From Diprion similis (lineage: Eukaryota > Arthropoda > Insecta > Hymenoptera > Diprionidae), in contig NC_060114.1 in assembly GCF_021155765.1 (NCBI RefSeq), positions 21,186,501 through 21,250,500 on the forward strand: a stretch of DNA of 64,000 nt, read 5' to 3'. The translations under genes and the position numbers were made by a program. Positions 12,611 to 25,900 of this stretch are shown piece after piece (position 1 is the stretch's first letter; the number at the start of each line of letters is the position of its first letter). The notes beneath the pieces were generated by a model. It was not told where the DNA came from. It did not search any database and worked only from the letters and a program-made list of their open reading frames with translations.

Positions 12611-13798
12611 ATAGTATTGCGTCATAATAATTTCAATGGACTAAAAATGAATGAGGACTTCACCGAGATACGTCGCACACTACACAAGTATTACGTACAT
12701 ACATATAATGTATAAATACGTAAACATGACGCATAAACGTAATAAAGTTGTCTGTATAATTATACGTAATAAGAATTTTAATAATTAATATTGTCGGATA
12801 TATATGTAATACATAATATCAATCATTATTTCAAACAGTATGGACACGGGATGTATAACGGCGGAGCAAGGTATATATATATTCATACACTGCGGTGCTA
12901 AATTCCTCGACATTACAGCGCGATTTTTCGGTGATTATGTCGTATTGACGTACATTATATTTCACAAAAATAATATAGCAATACAATGAAAAATCACCAA
13001 TTATAATAATTAAAAAATTAATAATAGTTATTCCTCAATAGATCGTACTATTATTAAACTATCATTCAATTTTTTTTTTTTTTCTTTTTTTTGCTATTGT
13101 AGTTATTATTATTGTTATTAATATCATTATCGTCATCATTATTAAAATTATTTACTCGCGGACTCGCGGTCTTATCAGTTCTGTCCTTGGTTTTCAGTTT
13201 TCACTTACGGTTTGCAGTCCCCGTCACTATAATAATTCCATCAGTCACGCAGCTCATCTGCCATTCAACGTGTTATACATGTGTGTGTGTGTGTGTATAT
13301 ATATACGTTGACGACGAAATAAGCAGATCAATATCGATTAGTTCCGTATATACGCCCGCACTATCGATTTTATATCATTAAATACGGTCAGCCAGGTCTG
13401 ACTATTCTCATAGACGTTTGTTTTATGTCACGTAAAAATAAATATGAATAGAAAAAAAAACCTCACTTGCTTGCCTCATTTTTCCTCGATCCATGAAGCA
13501 CGTTATACTATATAATATATTTAGTCTAATCCCTGATATATAACATGAACTACGTTCACAATCGTAAGAAAAAAAAACAAATAAATAACCCATAAATATA
13601 TGATCGTGATACGAAAATATATAAATTATCGGACCAAATGATCCAAACACAAAATCAATGCAAAAAGGAAAACAAATACGTTTCGTTCTCTTTTCTACTT
13701 TGTACAATAATACTACACAATTTTTATGTAATTTCTGCTCAATAAATATTCGATAAATATATTATTGCATTTATTATAATATAATTATGTGTATATGG

Positions 13799-13805
<7 letters not shown>

Positions 13806-13865
<60 letters not shown>
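13806..13865. repeat. (TA)n microsatellite
   Basis: About 30 uninterrupted TA units, preceded by TG-rich and followed by CA-rich dinucleotides. Confidence 0.95.
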
Positions 13866-13872
<7 letters not shown>

Positions 13873-14040
13873 GTATTTATACACACATATAAATACATAT
13901 ATATATATACCGTCATAGGCATGTTGCTATATTAATAGTAATAATAACTCACATTATTGTTATTAATATTATTATCATTATCATCATCATCCCGATCTTT
14001 GTTGTCGTAATTCTTTACGCTCTTTATGTTAATAATATTA

Positions 14041-14086
14041 TTTTTATTGTTACTGTTAGTACTATTTTTATTGTTACTGTTAGTAC

Positions 14087-14133
<47 letters not shown>
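14041..14133. repeat. 24 bp tandem duplication followed by (ATT)n
   Basis: A 24 bp unit containing TTATTGTTACTGTTAGTAC occurs twice in tandem and runs into about 15 ATT triplets. The leucine-rich open frame across it is a repeat by-product. Confidence 0.9.
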
Positions 14134-14134
<1 letters not shown>

Positions 14135-15710
14135 CATTTTTAATATTGTTAATCGTTAATTATTTACTTGTAATATTAACTATGTATAGACTTGTTTTTA
14201 ACGGTTAAGGGCTCGTTTCGTCTTGAATTGTTAAGGTATATGTATAATCGTTCCGAGTCTATCACTAATTATGTATATTCAGAGTTGCTTATGAATAATA
14301 TATTATTGTTGATGACAAAAACAAATGCCAACGGATTCTGTTACGGTTAAGAGCGTTTCTTGATTTACTTTTTTCTTGTATGAAAATTTAGTTGTATGCA
14401 GAAAAAGAAGGAAAACTTTTCACAATTTTTCATGAAAATCGATGAACAATTTGTGGCGTTTATTTCAATTTTCTATCCCTTAGTATATAAACACTAAAAA
14501 AATACAAAAGTAAGGGGTGTTTATATAATAATCCATCCATAAGTTCGACGGTTTGTGAAATATTGAAAATTTAATGACAATCTAATTGTAAATATTCAAA
14601 TCTGTCAATCTGTTATCAAATATCAGTTATCAGTTTTGTATCATAACAGATTAGATTAGAAATTTTAGAACCGTAGGCTTAAAATAGAGACCCAACGTCG
14701 TGTAATCGTGGCTGAGCAATATGGCGTCGCAACTGGCTTATCAGCTGACCGCTTAGACCGACTTCACAGCTAAATTATACGAATACAAGGGGACAATGAA
14801 CTTCGTGCAAGCGGTTACACTTCTGTTTTATTACATGCAATAATACCTAGAAAAATCACGACCGACAAGCGACTTTTATCATCAAATACGGTCCGGTTAA
14901 CGTAATACATTTTCGGCCACGAGATGGCGTCTTTTCATATTTTGGATCTCAATTCACCAATTCAGCCAATCCGCTTATCAAGTGGTTACGAGCGAAACTT
15001 TTTGTTGTTATCGTCATTATCTGTAGCAATCTGAAAAATTACACGTATTGAGATGCATTATTGGCTTGCATACGACCGTAATTCGTTGCTATTATAAACA
15101 TCGTCCGCAAAACAGTCTTGGACCGTTGCCACTAGCAGTCGATCCTCGCATTTTGCACTCTTCAGTTAGAGTATCAGGATGAATTTCTAACAGTGATAAA
15201 CTTTCGAGTCTAGTTCGCGAGAACTGGTTATAATTTCACTGCAGCTACTCGTCATCTTCCATCGAGCTCAATTCGACCAAAATATGGATTTCTTTAAGAA
15301 TTTATACCTCTTTCGAAATCGTTATTTTGGAGACTGCAAAGCATTTGTAATATCAAATTTTTCAATGTTATATAAGAGATTGATATAATCTTTGGGGAAA
15401 TAATTTAACAGATTTTAGCTGAGGCATATGGGGTCAAAAAGCTGTCCATTGCGAAAACACCAGACACAGCAATTTTCCATTGTTAAGAATTCACAAGATA
15501 TTGGTATGACTCGTGTAATTAAATTTCGGTTAGTAATTAGGGTTGTTGCTTAACGTTACAGTCAATGACCACAATTTTTATAATACCGTGTATTAATTAC
15601 GCAGCATTTTATGATAAATAATATATTTACATCGCGTGTCTGTATGAATAATTTTCTTTCATCTTTATATTAATTTTCTCTTATTTAACGCTATCGTTAG
15701 TTCAAATTAT

Positions 15711-15850
15711 ATTAGTAGTAATAATGGTGGTAACAGTAGTAGTGGTAGTAGTTGTAGTAGTAGTAGTAGTATTAGTATTAATAGTATTAGTATTAGCAAC
15801 AGTAGTAGTAGTAGTAGTCGTAACAGTAGTAGTAGTAGTAGTAGTTTAGT
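15711..15850. repeat. (AGT)n imperfect microsatellite
   Basis: Imperfect AGT/ATT/GGT triplets over about 140 bp. The minus-strand poly-leucine frame here is not considered coding. Confidence 0.9.
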
Positions 15851-17079
15851 AGTAATACTAAAAGTATTGTGACTTTTATATTCAATATTGCCATAGTATG
15901 TTACATAAATATGGATCATGTAGGTTTATAGGTATACGAAATTAGTATCAACTGAAACAGTGCCTGCCGTAATTTGAAGATTTACATTTTGTTTAAAATC
16001 GGCAACAATTATGCCTGTAGATCGAAACAACTAGACCATTTTATTATGTTAGAAGAAGATATCTGCGGGTACCTTTTTCTTGTGATACTATTTACCATAC
16101 TTCGGTATAAGAAAATATTACTGATAAGAAATAAGTTTTTAAACGTGGGAGAAAACATCTTTGGAATAATATTTATGCGTTCATTTTGATTTTTATTATG
16201 CTCCGAGATAGGTTTTTTCACGTACATCAATCCTAGATTATGTTTATTATTTGCATTTCAACCGTCTATTTATATTTACCGCTACATTTTGGTCGTGTTC
16301 TAATAGTTTTATCTATAAAAATATTGTTTCTCCACTTTTCTCGAGCAGTTATCGTCGCATCTCGAACTCCGCAACGACCATTTTTTATATTTAATACGGT
16401 GCCCGCAGGATCTTGGAAAATTCGTCACGTACGTCGAAACTACGGTGTGATGAGGTGAAAATGAATAACATAAATACTAACTCTACAGAATCTAGTTTTC
16501 ATCTGAAATTAGATTCTGTTCAATGTAAATTTATTACAATTATACGATCGTAATGAAAAAACTTTGTCCCTTGTACAAAAAACCTTGTGTCAACTATACG
16601 TCTAGGTAAGAAAAAAAACAGAGATAAAAACAAAGAAAAGAAAAGAAAATAATTAAAATGAGAATTTACACCAACAGATAAATGGTCTTTCAAATGCTTT
16701 TTTTTTTTTTTTTTTTTTTTATTCATGTTACCATGTTGCTTTCTGGTATTTCACAACCTGAAGAAACAATTAACAGTTTATTAATTGGCGCGTTTATAGA
16801 AATTGTATAGCGGTATATGTGTTTCACGAATTGCATGGAAGCGCACTCTTTCAGTTTATTCTAAATAAGTTTGTATAATGTATATAATACAACAAGCTTT
16901 TCGCGAATAACGTAAACGATGATTTAATTTAATAATAGTATTCGGTAAGTGGTTGGTATATAGAAAGAATAAATATAATGTAGGTATACGCTATAGGTAT
17001 AGGTATAGGTATTCGATATAGGTAGGAAGCATATTTGGGTATTATAGGATATCTGCCGTTGGTTTGCAATTTTTAGTAT

Positions 17080-17106
17080 GTATATATATATATATATATA
17101 TATATA
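17080..17106. repeat. (TA)n microsatellite
   Basis: About 13 uninterrupted TA units flanked by GTATG and CATAC, so the tract also forms a short inverted repeat. Confidence 0.9.
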
Positions 17107-18486
17107 CATACTAATATATATAATCTTACCGTTATACTATTTTAATCACTAATCATTAATAATAGTTATTATGAATTTTGTTTCTATCTAGCAGCCTCTG
17201 GTGACTAGCCGCGCACTAGTCTTGAACTAGTGTTAGCACTAGCCTGAGCATTAGGCATATACAATTAATTGTTCGACGAACTTGTTAATGACTACCCACT
17301 CCCGTTCCATGTCCGTTAAAAAGGAATTATCTTCTCTTTTTGCTTCCTTTCAATCTGTACAGACCTATACAACTTTTGTTAATTTCTAATGCAAAATAAA
17401 TACATCGTACTACTTAATAGAAATTTTTTTACATCTAACTCACGTGGTTTTGCTTTTTTTCATTTTATTTTTATTTTAACTTTAACCCTTTTCTCATTTA
17501 CCTTGTTATCAATCATCGTCATCATTATCATTATTATTATCATCAATATTATTATTATTATTGTTAATATTATTATTATTATTATCATTATCAAGTATTT
17601 ATTGCATCGCCTTTTGCGAAATAAAAATAAGTGTAACTTTTTTTTTGTTGCCTTCTTTTCTTTTCATTTTTTTTACAAGTTTATTATTTTTTTTTTTTAT
17701 TTTTTTTTTTTTCTTCTTTGTCGCCGACATATTGTATAATAATTAATTGTATAACGTAACACAACATGGTAATAACTTTTGTACCGTCCCGCACGTACTC
17801 TAAGATTATTAGAAAAATATTCTATCAATTGACAATCGCATGTACACTTGACTAGATACGTTTGAAGCCAAAGAAAGGCAAACAAACAAAGAAAAAATCA
17901 AAACAAACGAGAAAAAAAAACAAATGAAGATGAAACGAAACAATATTAGAGTATAATTTGCTTGAAATGTATTATTTATAGTAGTGAGAGAGAAAATTAT
18001 AACACAACTGTTGAGAACCATAACACCGCCGGACATGGACGAAAAGAGTTTGGCTAACGATGGAAGAACGATCGGTTTTACACTCTGCGCGGAAGAATCT
18101 CTCAACACGATCGCTAATTGCGTTTTGTAATATTTAATTGCTTGGCAATGGGATATTGAGCAAATTACCAATCGCGTTATTGTATATTGGTATATCTATA
18201 ATTTTTTTACTACGTGTGTACATATACATATACATACGCACATGGAGATGCATATGCATGTGTAGATACACGCACGCGATATACAACGTATATTATATAT
18301 ACATATGTATATATGTATTCATATTGTATATATATCTTGAACGCGTTACACTTTTACGTACTGCAAGTGTATGAATTTGGGGGGGGGGGGAGAAAAAAAA
18401 TTAATATCACAATTAAGCGTCACGAATTATTCATTCCGCTGAGTCATGGTTGCTAAACTTACATTACTTATTATATTACTATATAC

Positions 18487-18492
<6 letters not shown>

Positions 18493-18522
<30 letters not shown>
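18493..18522. repeat. (TA)n microsatellite
   Basis: About 14 TA units between ACATG and TGTGTG. Confidence 0.85.
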
Positions 18523-18528
<6 letters not shown>

Positions 18529-19100
18529 ACCATGTGTGTATATATGTAAGAAAAAAACCTGGTACATACTTTCGAAACTTTCGTAATACGCGTTCTGCAG
18601 AGATGAGTGAAAAATGTTACACGGCTCGATCTGTGTGCGTATAGAAAATTCCTTTCTTTCGCCTTGCTCGTTTTTCGTTAAATAGATATTACGCATGTGT
18701 GTAGTTTGCAAGATTAAAACAGGGTGCTAAAATGGCGGACATGGCGCTGTAATCTTCGACAGTATTACGCTGGCTGCACGCCTGATTATGAGAAAAAGGT
18801 TAACCAGATATTGAATTATATTATACCTGCCGATTATGTCGGGAATACATGAAAAGGTATACAAGCATTGGGAGAAAATAACTGAAGATGAGTTTTCGGA
18901 AATAAATAAAGATTCGTTCACAGGTACCCAGGTTTCAGTCCGGCGTGGAGAGCGACGTTTTTTTAAAATTATTATTACTCTTATTGTTTATTATTATTAT
19001 TATTATTATTATTCTTTTTTTCTTCAAATTAAACCGCGAATACGGATTAACAATAATTTAGACATTCTATATAATATCGCAGTGGTGACAAAACTATAAT

Positions 19101-19478
19101 ATATCGATGGCTGCGTGGAAAAAGCGGCCATCTTGCGTTTCGCATGAAGAATCGCTTATTTCAGATTCCGCTTGAAAAACTGACTAGCTCGCTAGTGACA
19201 TTTTTCCACCTCAAAGTCAGTTGGTAGCATTGTCAGACTCAACACGAAACTCGTTTCTGCGTTCCGAAATTCATGGAAGCTCCGTTTTGGGGATATTATA
19301 TTATTACATTTCTACATACAGAGGTGATGTAGGGAAATGTTGTCATTAAGAAGAAAACTTTACGAATGGAGATTTGAATCGGTGGATTGAGTAAGGTATT
19401 CTTCGCATGAACACCCGAAGTAGCCAGTTCTTCAATCGAAACCCGAGAAAGCAGGTTTTTCCACGCGGCCGTCGATAT
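19101..19478. mobile_element. MITE-like element with terminal inverted repeats
   Basis: The left end reads ATATCGATGGCTGCGTGG and the right end, reverse complemented, reads ATATCGACGGCCGCGTGG. The first 23 bases of the two ends match at 21 positions, and similarity continues into TTTCG..TGAAGAA on both arms. The interior codes for nothing recognisable. ATAT at both outer edges could be a target duplication or part of the repeat. The family is not recognised. It lies about 250 bp beyond the NfI stop codon, so it may be inside the 3' UTR. Confidence 0.6.
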
Positions 19479-19733
19479 GCTCTCCTCGTATATTTATCAA
19501 AGGCAAACGTGGGCATATCATGATGCAGACGACTGAGGGAGAACTGTTGATATCAAAATAGCGTGTGTGACGATGAAAAGGCACTTTCCGTACGACGGAA
19601 AATGATGATGGTACAGGTGTCGGTGATCAGCAACGATCAATATGTAAATGACAATGAATGGAAATCTGCTTTTGCTGCAGACAAGCGGAGATGAGCGTGC
19701 GGTGAAATGAAGAAGATGGGAAATCCCCCGGTG

Positions 19734-19800
19734 TCACGGGGAAGACTTCGGCCGACAAGACTTATCCTGCATCACTTGTTGCTGCTGTTGTTGTTGCTGC

Positions 19801-19859
<59 letters not shown>

Positions 19860-19972
19860 GTGATGATGGTGACTCGAAGGATCATTTCCCACTCCAAGCT
19901 CGGTTCCCATCATTCCGCCATTACCGCTTTTATCCATCCCACTGTTCGTGTGCACCGAATGAAAGTACCGGT
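19734..19972 (-). CDS. NfI: NfI terminal coding exon 11 with polyglutamine tract
   Basis: 239 nt including the TGA stop at 19736-19734, phase 1 in, acceptor CATTTTAG. After a Gly/Met-rich lead the exon encodes four His and 28 Gln (CAG mixed with CAA), then [13 protein letters not shown] and stop. The open frame and the phase match support it as the last coding exon. A polyQ tail is not part of the vertebrate NFI C-terminus, so this is lineage-specific or isoform-specific. Confidence 0.8.
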
Positions 19973-22900
19973 CTAAAATGAGTGCAGGGGGTGGGGAAAA
20001 ATGTCTATAAAAGTTTATTCGCTATATAATAATTCGGTTGAAATATCAAGAAATGTGTGTGTTCATCTAGAAAGGTAAGGTTCAACTGTTAATCTTACCC
20101 TCGTCCATCGCCGAGGGAGGTTCGCTCGCCGTGCCAGCGATAATAGGGGCCATCATGTTGTAGTCGTCTTCCAAGTTGATGAAGGGTGCAGCGCTCCAAC
20201 GGGGCGGTACGTTGGAAACGGATCTTTGCGTGGCGACAGGTCGACTGACGGAAGCGGGCGAGGAAAAGAGGGACAAATTCGTCGGCGAAATGACACCAGA
20301 CATCGAGCTGATGGTAGGGTAGGTGAATATTTGCTGCAAACAGTCGTCAAACGTGATGCATGACAATGTGTGACACGGACAAAATGGCGGCGACGAGGGA
20401 CCATTCACTTGGAAATCAAATTGATTGTTTCAATTCATCAACATCCGTTTCCACTGACTTGACTAGTTTTCGTAGGTTAATTTCTAAGCTGTCCCTGATT
20501 TTGATCGATTTTCCAACATTCTATGTAAGTATTTCTAAATTAGCCCATCTAAATTAGCCGAAATTAAGTTAATAATTTAGTCCAGCTGAGAGGCTGGCAA
20601 TACTGATCTCACATGATTTCCTTGAGTGAATGGCCCCTTGAGCGACGGAGAAGAACGGAGACTGTTCAACAACTTACCTGACCGGGCTGAGAGTGAAAAT
20701 GGGCGAAGGTGTACTCCCGACTCGTGTGAGGGGCGGCGACGAGGATCCTCGCCGGGCTTTTCCTGCCGCCGGGGTCGATGGAGCCTTGGCACGAGGAGCT
20801 GACCAGACCGGCGGCCGCCATCTGCTCCGGACTGGCCCCGAGGTCCCCCGGATCGTTCGGCGAGGTCGACGACGTCGGCGGAGATCCGGCCGTCGCCACC
20901 GTCAGCTCCCCCGTCGACCTTATGATGGCAACTGGTCGCGCCATGGGGGCAGGCGGCGGGGGCGGTAACATCGAGCTTGGGTAATACTGTGAAAACTTTT
21001 GTATGCCACCACGGGTTCCAGCGAGCTGCGTCTGAAAATGGCATACGACACTCATCCACACAATCGTGCGCGCTCACCTACCCTGGACCGCCCTACTGCA
21101 TTTTCTCTAACATAGGCTCGATTTCTCCTAGCGTCAGTTCAATTGGTAGGAATTAATTTAATAAGTACAACTTAACCGTTAATGGAGTAATAAACAATTT
21201 AATAATTGCTGCTAACGCGAGACCCTTATATTGGAAACCATCAATTGAGTTTGTATCCGTCGGTCCAGAGCAAGTGAAACACATTGGCACACGGAAAAAG
21301 CGCCAAGAGTTCCGAAACTGTATGTGGAAACTAAACTTCCCAATTTTCAGAGCGGGGGAATCGTTACTCGAATCGTCATTTATTAATTGGGGATATCTGG
21401 GTCACCGTGTTACGTTTCGACTACGAAATCATTGCCTTTGTCTCTATGCAGTACCCCGAATCTTATAAATGTGCAAAGGTTTTTTCACGACTTCATTTCA
21501 GCAGGGGATATTGGTATGGACTTTCAAATTTTTCTGACAACTTCAGCAAACGGTACGTTACGCGATTGCCACCTCCTGAGTCATAAAATTATGACTTCAA
21601 ACTTTCGGAAAAAAAGAGTTTATGATTGCGCTTTTGTGGTTACTGTAAGTAAAGTTGAAAAAATAAGAAAAAAACAAAGACTGTGGAGTTAGCTATGGAG
21701 CAGCATACTTTTATAACCTCAAAACGGTCGAGTGAGAACCAACTCCAAATATATTTACAGTGTCACAGAGATTTTTACACAGAGTCATTGATAGCACAGG
21801 CACAATTGTAAACTCTTTCATTTCCCAAAGTTCAAAATGTCTTCATTATCTACTCAGGGGATAAAAAAACTGCAAATCACAATTCGCTTGTTCGGTCGGT
21901 AATGATGTAATCAAGTCACCGTCATTATATCACGGTACGATCCAGACAATCGTATGGAAATCTACATTTGGAAACACAAAAGACATCCATGACACGATTC
22001 GAGGAATGAATGGCCCCACAATGTAACTGACTCGAGTATTGGTAATCGCTTTTGAGTAATTTATTGTCAAAGTTATAACGAGAACTGCATCGGCACTCTT
22101 GGGGCATTTAAAAGCTACGGTAGATACCTGAGGTAGCTGCTGGGTATTTTCAGCCTCTTGACAAACAAACGTGACAAAATCTGAGAGAGTGTCGTGACCA
22201 TTTTCTGGGTATTTGGCTGCCGCTGCTGTTCCAGGGTGCTCAGGTTGATAATAAGCCAGACCCGACATGCTCTGTCCCGAACCACCAGCTAATGCTTCGT
22301 GAGGAGAATGTAACCCTGAAACACAATCAGATCTCTAAATATCGAGGCGCAACAAACCAGCGCCAAGTTCACCACCCCGTTATTCTTAATTAGTAACTAA
22401 ATCGTTTGTTGACATACGTTGTTCAACGTTGAAAAAAAAAACAGTGACTTATTTTTCACTATACATATTTATATTTACATTTTCATTGACTTAAATCGTT
22501 GTGTATTCAGTTTTTTTTTCAGGGGCATGGGGTGGCTTATGCGGCGCTGCTGGAATATTACAGTATACCGCATAGTACCTAACTGTCGCAGTATGTAGAG
22601 TGAATCAATCGATGAATCAGGTCAATGAGAGTCAAGGTTTTCGGTTGTTTTACAAGTGTATGAAAAACTTTGACTCAATTGACACTGAGCGTTCGTAAAT
22701 ATATAGAAATTGTGCAGTTTACACGTTGCGATTGTGGTATTAAATAAGTTAGTACATAGTGGGAAGATGTAAATTACGAGTAAAAGCACTCGAGAAGCGT
22801 ACATTGTATGTAATAGCACGAAGTGACTGAAAAATGTATAATCACATATCGCAGATTGAGTGCAACAACAAACATCAAACAACAATTAGGTTACAACGAT

Positions 22901-25900
22901 TAAACAACACATCAAACATCAAGGTAACAACATCAACATGAACAATATGTATAATTGTATATATAGATATGTAGAGAGAGATAGATAGAGAGAACAACAA
23001 CACCGACATTGCAACAACAATATAGAACAGGTAGTATTGTACCAGTATAATGAATGTTAATCAAGATATTAAATCAATCAAGTGAATAATCAACTCATCC
23101 AGCATACGACATACCCAGAGCATTGGCGATGGTGTATACATAATAGTAAAAGTGATTGATAGATCGTATAAGTGTATACAGTCAGGCTTTGATTCTGAAT
23201 AAAGAGTTTTCATGTTGAAATTGATTGTCAAGATCAAGGAAAAAAATTAGGAACTACACTTCCCATTCAAAACTGGGAAGAACCTAGTAGATTATGCTTC
23301 AAAAGTACAAGACGTAGTCTGCATTTTGTAATTTTTAGTGCAAACGATTCTCGATTCGGATCGTGATTGTGAGTCAAATTCATTATCGATCAATTAAAAC
23401 CCGTCCAATTTGTGGAAATCCTAGACTGAAAGAAAATACTTTTTGAATTTAAGTAAAAGGAGCTTAAACTTCTTTGCTTATCAGAATTTCGAAAGTGACG
23501 TAATTTCCAACTATTACATGTTATTTTATAAGCATCCAGCTTCGTTGAATCGTTAAGAAGAATAAACAAAATACAGTTGTTCGGAATCAAAGCTATCGAA
23601 GTGCAGCCGAATGTAATAATAACTTATATATAAATGTTAAATAAAACTGGTGTCAGAGGTGGGATCATATAAGACATACAGACAGATAGACAGTGACAGC
23701 GACAACTAGCTTACCAAACAGAGGTTGTGGTGGTGCGGACGCGCGTGAGCATAATTCAATTACGTATTCATACGTACAAACAATATGTACCATGGCATAT
23801 GTAAAAAAATGAATTAAAAAATCTCTACCAGCTCTCAGGCAGGCCTGTCTGTCTGTCTGTTGTCTGTCCATCGGTCCATTCCTCTTTTGACCCTTGGATG
23901 TCTTACAATCTTTTTCACAACACAAGAAAATTAGCTCTCTTATTCTTTCTGATTTTTTTTTTTTTTATTTGAATACCCCGCCCTTTAGTAGTTATTGTAT
24001 ACATGTCTATTCGCATAACGGACGTAACAGTCAGACAGACGAGCGATCGAGCGATATCGACAGAGAGGTAACAATGATTATAACATATGTAACAAGCCCG
24101 GATTTTAATCCTGGACAAATGTAACCACGTTTGTCTTTCATGTAACATATCCATCTAGACGCAAATACGAGTGAAAAACTCTAGATAAACGTTTCAAAAA
24201 TGAGCGGAATGCTTCTTTTCGATATGCCTACTGCAGCTATTATTTTTATATTCAAGTATAGGTGAAAAAGTATCTACAGGTTTGACCAAACTTACGAAAT
24301 ATTTTTATAATATACAATTTTTGAGAAGCGAATCCATACGCAAGCACGAAATCAACATGGCCGCCGTTGACGCGTTCGTTTGCGATTTTATTTCGGTCAG
24401 GTATTCATTTTTAGAAATCGCCAAATATCGAGCCCATTTTTATAATGAATATGACGACGGCAAGAGTAATTGAGCTACGATTTCATTGCTGATAGAAGGC
24501 TATAAAACTCGAGAATTTAGTTTTTAGAATTCACTCCTTAGTCCTGATTCACTCGTAAGTGTGTCATATGTATTGCCTACAGTTCGAGATGTGACGTTTA
24601 TTCGGAATGAAATCCAGGCCCGTTGGTTTAATTTTTCACTTACGGGAGACACATTGCTGATGGCGCAGAGAGCATACAGAAAACCATATACGTATAAATA
24701 TATACATATACATATATACATACAATTTACACTATAGTGCGACATGAATCTTATTGTAAGTATATGCATAATACCGTGTAGATCTCTCGATTAATCTTTT
24801 ATCAACCGTCGTGAGTTCGCTTCCCCGTCATTATCGAGAAAAGCCCGTTACAAGTGATCCTCATGGTATTAATATGTACCATAATCTGCACGAATGATTA
24901 CATATTACGTAATTATTGTACGTAATATTGATTATATGTAGACGATAGACGGCACAGTGATTCCAAGTGTTTTTGACGCGGGTTATTCCGTATAATCATA
25001 TTTCTGGCTACATAAGTATGTATGAATTATACACATAGACTAGGTATAGCTGCAGTACAGTACATACATCAAACATCAATTGCCAGACGACTCGTCAGTC
25101 GATAAGAAAACAGTAACTGAACGAACGAACAAAAAAGTATAACGCATTCTTCATTTCCGCCCTCTTCTTTTTAGGTTTTGTATATCATCACCGCGATGAT
25201 GAGTTTATTGTACTCACATGTACGCAGTTTTTTGGGTTTTAAAATATCATATTTACGGGAATAACGCGTGTGAAATTACCTGTGCTAAATCGTTGTGAAT
25301 ATTTGATTGTGACACGTTAGATAATTTCCGTATACCTATGTGTAAATAAAGGAAGAAGGGAATGAAAGAAATTAATGAACGATAAGAAGAAATTTTTTTT
25401 TTTTTTTTCATAACCAACTAAAGATAAAACATAAGAAAAAATAAGTAATAAAATAATGCGTTGCAGGCGACTATACATGTACAGGTACACATTTAAGGGG
25501 GCAGTGGGCACAACGATGCAACGTCAATCATATTCAGGGAACGTAGAGTGAAACAACACTAATGTTATTAACGTACGGGTCGAGCCAAAAAAATGGGATT
25601 TAAATTTTTCTTCGCCATTTGATTCGTTGACAATTTGTTCGTTTTGTTATTTCATCAACCGAAACAAAAAGCAAATCTATATTTTCATTATCTTTCATAC
25701 CGGTGGAAAAAAAAAGAACAGAAATTCATTCTCAAGTTTCTTACCTGTTTTTAGTTACTAAGTGCGATTAGTATTTTGGCTCAACCCGTATTTGACTTTA
25801 CTGTACAACACGTACACGTAAGTGGGTATAGTATGTTTTATGGTGACGTGAAAGGTATAATTATAAGAAAGAGAGCGAGCGATAAGAGTGAGTGAGCGTA

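Larger units (their letters stand above)
12611..19100. other. AT-rich intergenic DNA with microsatellites, no gene recognised
   Basis: About 6.5 kb lies between the satellite and the 3' end of NfI. It is dominated by A/T homopolymers, ATT, AGT and TA microsatellites and scattered short open frames with low-complexity translations (poly-Leu, poly-Tyr/Ile). No splice-linked conserved protein segment was found on either strand. The distal part of the NfI 3' UTR probably lies at the right end of this stretch, since NfI is transcribed towards it. A run of 12 G is at 18,379-18,390. Confidence 0.6.

Noticed and set aside
13112..14208. Poly-Leu and low-complexity frames near 13.1-14.2 kb
   Set aside because: They are translations of ATT and related microsatellites and show no conserved segment.
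20153..21077. Other-frame open frames over NfI exons 9 and 10
   Set aside because: They are alternative-frame shadows of GC-rich coding exons, whose correct frame matches NFI motifs.
24630..24670. Possible extra NfI mini-exon ending at a GTAAGTG donor
   Set aside because: A donor and an AG are present, but the 13 nt between them change the phase and would break the link to exon 8.
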